Origin: Pseudomonas sp. ICMP 561
Lineage (GTDB): Bacteria; Pseudomonadota; Gammaproteobacteria; Pseudomonadales; Pseudomonadaceae
DNA length: 64,000 nucleotides
Assembly: GCF_002699985.1 (NCBI RefSeq)
Contig: NZ_LKBT01000006.1
Location: 62,001-126,000 of the forward strand
Direction of reading: 5' to 3'
Each line of letters starts with the position of its first letter. The stretch's first letter is position 1. Under the pieces are notes generated by a model, which saw nothing but the letters and a program-made list of their open reading frames with translations, made no database searches and was not told where the DNA came from. This document shows positions 55,898-64,000 of the stretch, in pieces. The position numbers and the translations under genes are program-made.

Positions 55898-55971
55898 CTG
55901 TAAGAGCTGCCGAAGGCTGCGATAGCGGCGTGTCAGGATAAGCGCTTCGCAGCCTTCGGCAGCTCCTACAG
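55898..55971. repeat. REP pair (CTGTAAGAGCTGCCGAAGGCTGCGA type)
   Basis: Inverted arms with one mismatch around a spacer of about 25 nt. Confidence 0.8.
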
Positions 55972-55999
55972 AAAATCCATTTCATCCGGCTCTGACAGC

Positions 56000-56194
56000 C
56001 TACTGCGCAGTGCTCACAGCCTCATTGCTGGCGACGGTTTTGCTGTTGACCAACGCCGCCTCGCCCAGCACTGCAAGCCGGTCCGATCGACTGCCATCCA
56101 TGACTTCGCTGCTCCAATGCCCCGTCATCGCTGCCATCCAGGCGAACAAGAACAGCGCCACACCCTGCAGGGCCCATCTCGCGATCATCGGCAT
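56000..56194 (-). CDS. Small single-pass membrane protein
   Basis: 64 residues from MPMIARWALQGVALFLFAWMAAMTGHW; GGGAGAAG lies upstream. One N-terminal membrane helix or uncleaved signal, then a short hydrophilic tail. Unknown function. Confidence 0.6.
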   Translation of the reverse strand: MPMIARWALQGVALFLFAWMAAMTGHWSSEVMDGSRSDRLAVLGEAALVNSKTVASNEAVSTAQ

Positions 56195-56351
56195 AGCACT
56201 TCTCCCTTTCCAGAATTCAATGCGCTGATGTAAACAGCTAAGCATTGCAAAAGGGTTTCACTGCTGACGAAGATGAAAGTATTTGTAAGAAGAAATTTCA
56301 AGAATCGGCTGTGGTCAGTAGTTCACAGATTCTACGAAAGGCCGCACCGTT

Positions 56352-56732
56352 ATGAAGTTTTCCCAATTTGCCCAAGGGCTGTCCAAGTGGGCAGGCAGCG
56401 CACGAACGTTCATGGCTGCGATTGCCCTGATTTGCCTGTGGGCAATCACCGGTCCCTGGTTTCACTACAACGATACCTGGCAGCTGATCATCAATACGTC
56501 CACGACCATCATCACCTTTCTGATGGTGTTCCTGATTCAGAACACTCAGAACCGCGACAACGATGTACTGCATATCAAGATCGACGAGCTGCTGCGCGTC
56601 ACCAAGGACGCGCAAAACGCCTTGCTGAGCCTGGACAAGCTGGATCACAAAGAACTTCGTGCACTGCGCAAGGAATACAAAGCGATTGGTGATATCGAGG
56701 CTCTCGGCTCCCCGGCCAAAAGCGAGCCTTGA
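56352..56732 (+). CDS. Low-affinity iron permease family protein
   Basis: 126 residues. Two membrane helices (FMAAIALICLWAITGPWF and WQLIINTSTTIITFLMVFLIQNTQNRD), then a cytoplasmic helix with LHIKIDELLR. The NTSTTIITFLMVFLIQNTQNRD segment is the family hallmark. Actual iron transport by bacterial members is not established. Confidence 0.88.
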   Translation: MKFSQFAQGLSKWAGSARTFMAAIALICLWAITGPWFHYNDTWQLIINTSTTIITFLMVFLIQNTQNRDNDVLHIKIDELLRVTKDAQNALLSLDKLDHKELRALRKEYKAIGDIEALGSPAKSEP

Positions 56733-56849
56733 TGCAACGGCCCGGCGGTCAGCGCCGGGGAACTCTACAACCGCCCCTCCGTTCATAAAACAGGTAGTCG
56801 ACGTATAAAAACCTAGTAGCGAGCCATTGGCCTACACAGGGAGTCGTCC

Positions 56850-57974
56850 ATGAGCGGACCCGGATCTAGCACTGAAAAAGCTGCCGTAGTTCTTCTGCCT
56901 ACCCACAAAAAACTGGCCACACACGAAGTCGTAGTGCATCAGAAACTGGCCGAGAAAATCGCGACTTTGTTGGGTTGTGAATTTCTCGGGCTTTACGACA
57001 ACGCCATCCACAAGGGCATGAATCTTTACTTCATCCCGTCTGACACCTTGATTGGCAAACAACAGAACAGCGACCTGAACATTCAGTCTTTCGACGACCT
57101 GTTCGGTGGTTTGATCGCCGAGCCCTTTATGGCCACCAAGGCCATCTCCCATCCCCTGCTGGATGATGCAACGGCGCAGCCTCCCGGCTGGTCACGGGAA
57201 ATCCACGAGGATGCGGCTGATTCCGTGCTCGCAGGTTTTACCGTTTTCAACGAAGCCGACGCATTGCGTGCCGGTGAGCGAGTATTGGCCAACGGACCGG
57301 CGCGGATCAAACCCGTGCTGGCGACGGCTGGACGGGGGCAGATCGTGGTCACTGATCAGGGCCAACTCCAGGGCGCGATTGCCGAGCAAGCCATGGAAGA
57401 AGTCTCGACCTGGGGTCTGGTGATCGAAGAAGACCTCACTGACGTTATCACCCTGAGTGTTGGCCTGGTGCAGGTTGCCGGGATCACCGCCAGTTATCAC
57501 GGCACCCAATGCCTCACTGAGGACAACAAGGGTGAAACGGTTTATGGCGGCTCCACGCTGTGGATTGTGCGCGGCGGTTATGAAGCGCTGCTTGCGCTTG
57601 AGCTGGATGAGCCCGTTCGGCGCGCCGTGACTCAGGCCATGCACTACGAGAACGCCGCGCTCAAACATTTCCCCGACTTCATCGCCTCAAGGCGCAACTA
57701 CGACATTGCTCAAGGCACCAACGCCAAAGGCGAACGCTGCTCCGGCGTACTGGAACAATCCTGGCGCATCGGTGGTGCAAGCCCTGCTGAGGTCGAAGCT
57801 TTACTGGCTTTTGCGGCCGATCCAGCCCTGCAACGTATCTGTGCCTCGACTCACGAAATATACGGCGAAACCACAATCCCGGCCGACGCCAGCGTTCTTT
57901 ACGAAGGCGATGATCCTGAAGTTGGTTTCATCAGCAAATTCACAAAGGTCAGACCTTATGAGTGTAAGCAGTGA
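56850..57974 (+). CDS. DUF3182 family protein
   Basis: 374 residues. ATP-grasp-like middle region (ARIKPVLATAGRGQIVVTDQGQLQGAI, WGLVIEEDL, then LEQSWRIGGASPAEVEAL). The opening AAVVLLPTHKKLATHEVVVHQKLAEKIA is typical of DUF3182. Overlaps the following hydrolase gene by 17 nt, so the pair probably acts together. Substrate unknown. Confidence 0.85.
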   Translation: MSGPGSSTEKAAVVLLPTHKKLATHEVVVHQKLAEKIATLLGCEFLGLYDNAIHKGMNLYFIPSDTLIGKQQNSDLNIQSFDDLFGGLIAEPFMATKAISHPLLDDATAQPPGWSREIHEDAADSVLAGFTVFNEADALRAGERVLANGPARIKPVLATAGRGQIVVTDQGQLQGAIAEQAMEEVSTWGLVIEEDLTDVITLSVGLVQVAGITASYHGTQCLTEDNKGETVYGGSTLWIVRGGYEALLALELDEPVRRAVTQAMHYENAALKHFPDFIASRRNYDIAQGTNAKGERCSGVLEQSWRIGGASPAEVEALLAFAADPALQRICASTHEIYGETTIPADASVLYEGDDPEVGFISKFTKVRPYECKQ

Positions 57975-58728
57975 AAGCATTGAGATTGCAGTAGATGGCC
58001 AATCCATTTCCGGAACGATCCTGACCCCTGGCGCGAAGATCCCCGGCATTTTGTTCGTCCACGGCTGGGGCGGTAGTCAGCAAAGGGACTTGGCGCGAGC
58101 CAAAAACATCACAGGTCTGGGATGTGTGTGCCTGACGTTCGACCTGCGCGGGCACGAGGGCACTCACGAAATGCGTAGCAAGGTATCCCGGGAACAAAGC
58201 CTGGCGGATTTGCTCGCTGCCTACGACCGACTGGTCAGCCACCCTGCGGTCGACAGCGATGCCATCGCCGTCATTGGCAGCAGCTATGGCGGTTACCTGG
58301 CAACCATCCTCAGCTCCATGCGCCCGGTCAAATGGCTGGCGTTGCGTGTACCCGCGCTGTATTGGGATGCCGACTGGGAAATGCCCAAGCAGGAACTGGA
58401 TCGCGACAAGCTGGCCCATTACCGCCGCTCTGCGGTGACTGCCGCTGACAACCGTGCGCTTGCAGCCTGCAAAGAATTTCACGGGGACGTGCTGCTGATT
58501 GAGTCCGAACAGGACGACTATGTGCCCCACGCGACGTTGATGAGCTATCGCAGTGCGTTCGAACAGGCCCACTCGCTGACCTATCGCCTGGTGGACGGCG
58601 CCGACCACGCGTTGAGCAGCGATCTGAGCCAGAGTATGTACAGCTCGATTTTGACCAACTGGATAAGTGAGATGGTCATCGGCGCTCGTCTTGTGGATTA
58701 CCCGCACCATTCGGCGAAGTATTCCTGA
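57958..58728 (+). CDS. Alpha/beta hydrolase
   Basis: 256 residues from MSVSSESIEIAVDGQSISGTILTPG; an in-frame extension to 57706 lies inside the DUF3182 gene. Fold landmarks: GILFVHGWGGSQQ (oxyanion HGWGG), VIGSSYGGYLATIL (nucleophile GxSxGG), LLIESEQDDYVPH (acid) and VDGADHALS (His). Dipeptidyl-peptidase/esterase-like (GSSYGG). Substrate unknown. Confidence 0.87.
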   Translation: MSVSSESIEIAVDGQSISGTILTPGAKIPGILFVHGWGGSQQRDLARAKNITGLGCVCLTFDLRGHEGTHEMRSKVSREQSLADLLAAYDRLVSHPAVDSDAIAVIGSSYGGYLATILSSMRPVKWLALRVPALYWDADWEMPKQELDRDKLAHYRRSAVTAADNRALAACKEFHGDVLLIESEQDDYVPHATLMSYRSAFEQAHSLTYRLVDGADHALSSDLSQSMYSSILTNWISEMVIGARLVDYPHHSAKYS

Positions 58729-58741
58729 CAGCCATAAACCT

Positions 58742-58817
58742 ATGTAGGAGCTGCCGCAGGCTGCGATAGCGATTATTCAGCTACACCCGCTATCGCAGCC
58801 TTCGGCAGCTCCTACAT
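58742..58817. repeat. REP pair (TGTAGGAGCTGCCGCAGGCTGCGATAGC type)
   Basis: Inverted arms with one mismatch around a short spacer, between convergent genes. Confidence 0.85.
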
Positions 58818-58824
58818 TTGGCTT

Positions 58825-60015
58825 TTAGACCGCTGTAGCGCTACTCATCCCCGGCACCAGAATCACCTTGCGGCAATCCTCCTGCTTCTTGTCGAAGATC
58901 TTGTAGCCCTCGGCGGCATCTTCCAGCGACATGCGATGGGTGATGATCGCCTCTGGCGCAAGCGCCCCGCTTTCGATATGTTCGAGCAATTCAGGCAGAT
59001 AACGCTGCACATGGGTCTGGCCCATTTTGAACGTCAGGCCTTTGTCGAAAGCATCGCCAAACAGGAAGCCATGGATGAAACCGGCGTAGACACCCGGCAC
59101 GCTCACCACACCACCGCGTCGCACAGCAGCGATGCATTGGCGCAAAGCCTTGCCACTGCTGCCTTCAAGCTTCAGGGTCGCAAGAATGGTTTCAGTCGTG
59201 CTGCCCTTGGCTTCGAACCCGACAGCATCGATCACGCCATCCACGCCGCGCATGCCACGGGTCTGCTTGATGATGGTGTCAGCTGGATCATCGTCTTCAT
59301 CGAAGTTGATCGGGATCACGCCGTAAGTGCTTTGCGCATAGGCCAGGCGATACGCGTGGTGATCAACCATGAAGATTTTCTCTACGCCCAGCATTCTTGC
59401 GCAAGCAGCGCTGAGCAACCCCACTGGCCCGGCGCCGTAGATCGCCAGACTCGAACCCTGGCCTACGCCGCTGTTGAGCACCGCTTGCCAAGCAGTTGGC
59501 AGGATATCGGAAAGGAACAACACCTTGTCGTCGGACAGCGTGCCCGGCACTTTGAAAGGGCCGGTGTTGCCTTTAGGCACGCGCACGTACTCAGCTTGCC
59601 CACCTGGAATACCGCCATACAAATGGCTGAAACCAAATAACGCAGCCCCTGGCGGAATGGACTTCTTGTTCAGAATCGCACCGCGTCCGGTGTTGGTGGT
59701 TTCGCATGCTGCGAACTGGTCCAGCTGGCAGAAAAAGCAACTGCCGCAGGCGATGACAAAGGGGATAACAACCCTGTCGCCAGGCTTGACCGTGGTGACC
59801 TGTGAACCCACCTCTTCAACGATACCCATGAACTCATGGCCAAAAATATCGCCCGATTCAGTGGCTGGAATCTTGCCGCGATACAGATGCAGGTCAGAGC
59901 CGCAAATTGCTGTGGCGGTGACCTTCAACAGAATGTCATCGACTTCTTGAATAACCGGATCAGGAACGGTATCGACCCGAACATCATTGGACCCGTGATA
60001 AGTCAGTGCGCGCAT
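58825..60015 (-). CDS. Zinc-dependent alcohol dehydrogenase, formaldehyde-dehydrogenase-like
   Basis: 396 residues, medium-chain dehydrogenase/reductase. Catalytic zinc site [14 protein letters not shown] (Cys) and [12 protein letters not shown] (His-Glu); structural zinc cysteines [15 protein letters not shown]. The Rossmann motif is [22 protein letters not shown]. The long [21 protein letters not shown] insert is typical of glutathione-independent formaldehyde dehydrogenases/dismutases. GAGAAAAA upstream. Substrate is not certain. Confidence 0.9.
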   Translation of the reverse strand: MRALTYHGSNDVRVDTVPDPVIQEVDDILLKVTATAICGSDLHLYRGKIPATESGDIFGHEFMGIVEEVGSQVTTVKPGDRVVIPFVIACGSCFFCQLDQFAACETTNTGRGAILNKKSIPPGAALFGFSHLYGGIPGGQAEYVRVPKGNTGPFKVPGTLSDDKVLFLSDILPTAWQAVLNSGVGQGSSLAIYGAGPVGLLSAACARMLGVEKIFMVDHHAYRLAYAQSTYGVIPINFDEDDDPADTIIKQTRGMRGVDGVIDAVGFEAKGSTTETILATLKLEGSSGKALRQCIAAVRRGGVVSVPGVYAGFIHGFLFGDAFDKGLTFKMGQTHVQRYLPELLEHIESGALAPEAIITHRMSLEDAAEGYKIFDKKQEDCRKVILVPGMSSATAV

Positions 60016-60164
60016 TTTTCTCTCCTTGCAGGCGATAAGGCCAGTCGGGCAAAAGCACCCGGAACTAACAAGGGAGAACCGAAAGAATATGTAAGTTCAG
60101 CACGGATTAAAGCAAAGAAGACCAGTGGTTAATCTTGGTACCGTCGGGCCGATAACGTGAACCC

Positions 60165-60597
60165 GCAGGAGCGAACTTGTTCGCGAGGGCGGCGTACCTG
60201 ACACACCACCGCATCAGGCCCCCTCGCCAACAAGTTGCCTCCTACCTGGAAAGCGCCATGCCTGGAACGCCGCGCCACACGGTAGGAGCGAACTTGTTCG
60301 CGAGACAGCGTACCTGACACACCACCGCATCAGGCCCCCTCGCTAACAAGTTGCCTCCTACCTGGAAAGCGCGATGCCTGGAACACCGCGCCACTCGGTA
60401 GGAGCGAACTTGTTCGCGAGACAGCGTACCTGACACACCACCGCATCAGGCCCCCTCGCCAACAAGTTGCCTCCTACCTGGAAAGCGCCATGCCTGGAAC
60501 ACCGCGCCACTCGGTAGGAGCGAACTTGTTCGCGAGACAGCGTACCTGACACACCACCGCATCAGGCCCCCTCGCCAACAAGTTGCCTCCTACCGGT
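60165..60597. repeat. Four-copy tandem array of a 116-bp REPIN-like unit
   Basis: The motif GCGAACTTGTTCGCGAG occurs at 60171, 60288, 60404 and 60520 (spacings 117, 116, 116). Each unit has inverted REP arms (AGGAGCGAACTTGTT...AACAAGTTGCCTCCT) plus a fixed linker (CTGGAAAGCGC...ACCGCGCCAC). The middle copies are nearly identical. Apparent 63-64-codon frames across it are by-products. Confidence 0.92.
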
Positions 60598-60607
60598 ATG
60601 TGCGGAG

Positions 60608-62161
60608 TTATGTAATCGGCGCAGGGTTGAACAGGGTGATGTCGTTGTGCAAACGGTAATGCTCGGTCCAGGTCTTTTTCTTGCCGCTGGCCACGTCCAG
60701 ATAGAAATGGAACAGTTCCCAGCCAAGGTCTTCAATCGTTGCACGACCGGTTGCAATACGGCCGGCATCAATGTCGATCAGATCAGGCCAACGCGTCGCC
60801 AGCTCTGTACGGGTCGATACCTTGACCACCGGAGACATCGCCAGACCATACGGCGTACCGCGCCCGGTGGTGAACACGTGCAGGTTCATCCCGGCCGCCA
60901 GTTGCAGGGTGCCGCAGACAAAGTCACTGGCCGGTGTGGCACAGAAAATCAGGCCTTTGCGCTTGAAGCGTTCGCCAGGGCCCAGCACGCCGTTAATGGC
61001 GCTGCTGCCCGACTTGACGATCGATCCCAAGGACTTCTCGACAATATTCGACAACCCGCCCTTCTTGTTACCCGGCGTGGTGTTGGCGCTACGGTCCGCC
61101 TCGCCTTTCGCCAGATAGCGGTCGTACCAGTCCATTTCCCGAACCAGCTCTTCGGCCACTTCCTGAGTCTCGGCGCGGGACGTCAGCAAGTAGATGGCAT
61201 CGCGTACTTCGGTCACTTCCGAAAACATCACGGTAGCGCCTGCGCGCAGCAGCAAGTCCGAGGCGTAACCCAATGCCGGGTTGGCGGTGATGCCAGAAAA
61301 CGCATCGCTGCCGCCGCATTGCATGCCCAGAATCAACTCTGAGGCGGGCACGGTTTCACGACGTCGCAGATCAAGCTTCTTCAAGCGCACTTCAGCCAAC
61401 TCCATGATCTGCTCGATCATTTCGTTGAAGCCATGGCTGGAGTCCTGCAGGCGATACATCCATTGATCGCTGAGGTCGACAGACAGATCGTCTTCGTGCA
61501 TGACCTGCCCGGCCTGCAATTTCTCGCAGCCCAGCCCGATCACCAAGGCTTCGCCACCCAGGTTCGGGTTGCGCGCCAGGTTACGCACTGTGCGGATCGG
61601 GATGTAAGCGTCGGTCGCGGTGATTGCTACACCACAACCGTAAGTATGAGTAAGCGCCACCACGTCATCAACGTGGGGGTACTTGGGCAACAGCTCTTCG
61701 CGGATGCGCTTGACCGCATGATCAAGCACCCCGGTCACGCACTGTACAGTGGTGGTAATGCCCAGAATGTTACGCGTGCCGACAGTACCGTCGGCGTTGC
61801 GATAGCCTTCAAAGGTAAAACCTTCCAGCGGTGCGCCTCTTTCCGGCACCGCGTCTGACATCGGCAGGCTGTCCAGCGCCGGTGCCGATGGCATACGCAG
61901 CTGATCTTCCCTGACCCAACTGCCCCGAGGAATCGGCTGCAGGGCATAACCGATGGTGTGTCCGTAACGGATGATCGGCTCGCCTTCAGCGATATCGACG
62001 GTGTTGACCTTGTGGCTCTGCGGAACGTTATCGACGGTCACCAGACCATTATCAAATTCGGTACCGGCAGGCACACCCTGGTCGTTGACTACTACCACCA
62101 CGTTATCCAGCTCATGGAGCCGGATGTAGCGCGGGGAGTCGGCATGTTGAATCAGGTTCAT
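60608..62161 (-). CDS. garD: Galactarate dehydratase
   Basis: 517 residues from [34 protein letters not shown], with GAGGAAA upstream. UxaA/GarD family: N-terminal SAF domain (to about 110), then [49 protein letters not shown] and [21 protein letters not shown]. It dehydrates galactarate to 5-dehydro-4-deoxyglucarate, the substrate of the kdgD product encoded nearby. 10 bp after the transporter gene, same operon. Confidence 0.93.
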   Translation of the reverse strand: MNLIQHADSPRYIRLHELDNVVVVVNDQGVPAGTEFDNGLVTVDNVPQSHKVNTVDIAEGEPIIRYGHTIGYALQPIPRGSWVREDQLRMPSAPALDSLPMSDAVPERGAPLEGFTFEGYRNADGTVGTRNILGITTTVQCVTGVLDHAVKRIREELLPKYPHVDDVVALTHTYGCGVAITATDAYIPIRTVRNLARNPNLGGEALVIGLGCEKLQAGQVMHEDDLSVDLSDQWMYRLQDSSHGFNEMIEQIMELAEVRLKKLDLRRRETVPASELILGMQCGGSDAFSGITANPALGYASDLLLRAGATVMFSEVTEVRDAIYLLTSRAETQEVAEELVREMDWYDRYLAKGEADRSANTTPGNKKGGLSNIVEKSLGSIVKSGSSAINGVLGPGERFKRKGLIFCATPASDFVCGTLQLAAGMNLHVFTTGRGTPYGLAMSPVVKVSTRTELATRWPDLIDIDAGRIATGRATIEDLGWELFHFYLDVASGKKKTWTEHYRLHNDITLFNPAPIT

Positions 62162-62171
62162 CACGGTTTCC

Positions 62172-63545
62172 TCAGGATTTAGCTTGAGAAAGGTCGCTGG
62201 CGTCATCGCCAGTCAGTGGCCCCTTGGTTGGAGGCTCTTTCAGTTCTACGCGTTTGATCTCGCCAACAATGAAGATATAGCTGAACACCGCAACCACTGC
62301 GTTGGCACCCACAAACACCAGGGCCCATTTGAACGAGCCAGTGGAGCTGATGATGTAGCCAATCACGATAGGCGTGGTGATCGAAGCAATGTTACCGAAG
62401 GTATTGAACAGGCCACCGCTCAAACCGGCGATCTGCTTCGGCGAAGCATCGGACATCACCGCCCAGCCCAGCGCGCCCACACCTTTACCGAAGAATGCCA
62501 GGGCCATAAAGCCAACGACCATCCATTCGATATCAACGTAGTTACAGGCAACGATGGTGGTCGACAGAAGCAGGCCGCCGATGATCGGTGCTTTGCGAGC
62601 GAAGGTCAGCGAGTGGCCTTTGCGCAGCAGGTAGTCGGAAATCACGCCGCCCAATACACCACCGATGAAACCGCAGATGGCTGGCAACGAGGCGATCATG
62701 CCCGCCTTGAGGATGGTCATGCCACGTTCCTGAACCAGGTAAACCGGGAACCAGGTCAGGAAGAAATAGGTGATGCCGTTGATGCAGTACTGGCTCAGGT
62801 AGATGCCGAGCATCATGCGGTTGGTCAGCAGTTGACGGATGTAGTCCCATTTCGGGCCGCCGCTTTTGCCTTTACCTTTGTCCTGATCCATATCGACCAT
62901 GCCGCCGTTGTCGGCGATGTGATCGAACTCTTCCTTGTTGATGCGTGGATGTTCGCGCGGGCTGTAGATAACTTTCATCCAGACCGCCGAGAACACGATA
63001 CCGATGGCACCCATCACGACGAACACATGCTGCCAGCCGAATTTGTAAACGATCCAGCCCATGAGCGGAGCGAACAGCACGGTGGCGAAGTATTGTGCGG
63101 AGTTGAAGATCGCAGAGGCAGTACCGCGCTCGGCAGTCGGGAACCAGGCCGCAACGATGCGCGCGTTACCAGGGAAGGAAGGCGCTTCGGCCAGACCCAC
63201 CATGAAACGCAGCATGAACAGCACGATGACCGCGGAGCCAATGCTGAACTCGCCAACATAGCCTTGCAGCAAGGTGAACAGCGACCAGGTAAAAATGCTT
63301 AGTGCGTAGATTTTCTTGGAACCGAAACGGTCGAGCAGCCAGCCACCCGGAATCTGACCAGCCACATAGGCCCAGCCGAAAGCAGAGAAGATGTACCCGA
63401 GAGTGATGGCGTCGATACCAAGGTCTTTTTGCAGGCTGGAGCCCGCGATAGCGATGGTGGCGCGGTCGGCGTAGTTGATCGTGGTCACCAGAAAAAGCAT
63501 GAGCAGGATCAAATAGCGGACGTGAGTCGGCTTGGACTGTTGCAT
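62172..63545 (-). CDS. MFS transporter for galactarate/glucarate (GudP/GarP-like)
   Basis: 457 residues, 12 membrane helices of the anion:cation symporter (ACS) branch. [68 protein letters not shown] and [28 protein letters not shown] are the family signatures. Start MQQSKPTH has GGGAG upstream; the GTG at 63563 overlaps that site. Operon with garD and probably kdgD. Confidence 0.92.
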   Translation of the reverse strand: MQQSKPTHVRYLILLMLFLVTTINYADRATIAIAGSSLQKDLGIDAITLGYIFSAFGWAYVAGQIPGGWLLDRFGSKKIYALSIFTWSLFTLLQGYVGEFSIGSAVIVLFMLRFMVGLAEAPSFPGNARIVAAWFPTAERGTASAIFNSAQYFATVLFAPLMGWIVYKFGWQHVFVVMGAIGIVFSAVWMKVIYSPREHPRINKEEFDHIADNGGMVDMDQDKGKGKSGGPKWDYIRQLLTNRMMLGIYLSQYCINGITYFFLTWFPVYLVQERGMTILKAGMIASLPAICGFIGGVLGGVISDYLLRKGHSLTFARKAPIIGGLLLSTTIVACNYVDIEWMVVGFMALAFFGKGVGALGWAVMSDASPKQIAGLSGGLFNTFGNIASITTPIVIGYIISSTGSFKWALVFVGANAVVAVFSYIFIVGEIKRVELKEPPTKGPLTGDDASDLSQAKS

Positions 63546-63733
63546 GTGTGTGTGAACTCCCACTAATTATTTTTTTTACGCGGGTATATCTGTTTTTTTG
63601 TGTCGCTCGCGCCTGTCGGCCCCTTGGAAAAAGTCGTGATTAACGACACTTCCCACCTACAGTTGATGCGCGTCCCTACGAACCGATGCAGACCTCATCA
63701 GCCCTTGTGCCGCTGACAAACCGTCCATGGCAC

Positions 63734-63760
63734 AAAGCCGCTGAATCGCTCAGCGGCTTT
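63734..63760. terminator. Terminator between kdgD and the transporter gene
   Basis: 11-bp perfect stem AAAGCCGCTGA/TCAGCGGCTTT with a 5-nt loop, 15 nt past the kdgD stop (minus strand). Confidence 0.8.
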
Positions 63761-63774
63761 GGTTCGGGGGTGTG

Positions 63775-64000
63775 TTACTGCTTGCCTTGCTTGTCCATCA
63801 GCGCGGCGAGCATTTCGTACTCTTCGGCAGTCAGGTCGGTCAGTGGTGTGCGCACTGGACCGGCGTCGTAACCGGCGATTTTTGCGCCAGCCTTGACGAT
63901 GCTGACGGCGTAACCGGATTTGCGGTTACGAATGTCCAGGTATGGCAGGAAGAAGTCGTCGATGTATTTGCCAACGGCAACGTGATCGTCCTTGGCGATA
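63775..64000 (-). CDS. kdgD: 5-dehydro-4-deoxyglucarate dehydratase (C-terminal part; 5' end outside the window)
   Basis: The visible 74 C-terminal residues ([73 protein letters not shown]) match KdgD, which converts 5-dehydro-4-deoxyglucarate to 2-oxoglutarate semialdehyde. Its presence upstream of the transporter and garD confirms the aldarate pathway. Confidence 0.9.
   Translation of the reverse strand, partial: IAKDDHVAVGKYIDDFFLPYLDIRNRKSGYAVSIVKAGAKIAGYDAGPVRTPLTDLTAEEYEMLAALMDKQGKQ

Noticed and set aside
60129..60552. Three near-identical minus-strand frames of 63-64 codons
   Set aside because: They are created by the 116-bp tandem repeat and have no ribosome sites.
60165..60597. CRISPR array
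   Set aside because: The repeat unit is 116 bp with inverted REP arms and no unique spacers; no cas genes are present.

Overview
The window is chromosomal DNA of a Pseudomonas, most likely of the fluorescens/syringae lineage. This rests on the heat-shock/recN/fur/bamE/rnfH/ratA/smpB/ssrA gene order, the Pseudomonas-style lactate operon, many REP/REPIN palindromes of the GTAGGAGC and GTGGGAGC types, and the catabolic genes at the right end. No database was searched, so the species call is by pattern only.

Layout. 1-8.2 kb is conserved core: dnaJ (cut by the window edge), dnaK and grpE with two good sigma-32 promoters, recN behind a LexA-like box, fur diverging from bamE, rnfH-ratA, and smpB. 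8.3-15.8 kb is a lactate utilisation locus: an LldR-type regulator divergent from lldP-lldD-dld2, with a perfect LldR/PdhR-type palindrome between them. tmRNA (ssrA) lies at 15.86-16.25 kb.

From 16.3 to about 34 kb is a mobile, mosaic accessory region entered at the 3' end of ssrA. It starts with a P4-type integrase. A tight minus-strand module follows (small protein, second tyrosine recombinase, small protein with GTCGCC repeats, DUF3987 protein). The cargo looks like defence or DNA modification: a RibD-like deaminase with an extra C-terminal domain; a GHKL-ATPase gene overlapping a gene with two phosphoribosyltransferase-like segments; a uracil-DNA-glycosylase-like gene, an Nmad2-like gene, a small alpha/beta protein and a MazG/MazG_C protein; a truncated methyltransferase beside an IS66 relic; and a DUF4297/Cap4-like nuclease fused through one membrane helix to pentapeptide repeats. 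An exact ssrA-end repeat closing the island was not found. Degenerate attachment-like sequences at 33.9-34.9 kb are the best candidate for the right edge.

34-47 kb is a patchwork of small, mostly uncharacterised Pseudomonas genes: DUF3077/DUF6124-like proteins, a Sel1-like protein, AraC regulators, an aldo/keto reductase, a pair of head-to-head truncated genes, an orphan HigA-like antitoxin, a DUF1289 protein, an outer-membrane barrel and a 146-bp MITE-like element. Two 76-nt sequences (34273-34348 and 44539-44614) fold into the same branched structure with compensatory changes. Each lies 56 nt upstream of a DUF3077/DUF6124-like gene, so they are strong candidates for a conserved structured RNA.

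47-64 kb returns to ordinary accessory metabolism: a chemoreceptor; a probable lysine/2-aminoadipate catabolic set (AraC regulator, cupin, class III aminotransferase, DUF1338 HglS-like enzyme, pipecolate-oxidase-like flavoprotein); a DUF3182 protein overlapping an alpha/beta hydrolase; a formaldehyde-dehydrogenase-like alcohol dehydrogenase; a four-copy 116-bp tandem REP array; and a galactarate/glucarate operon (garD, MFS transporter, start of kdgD).
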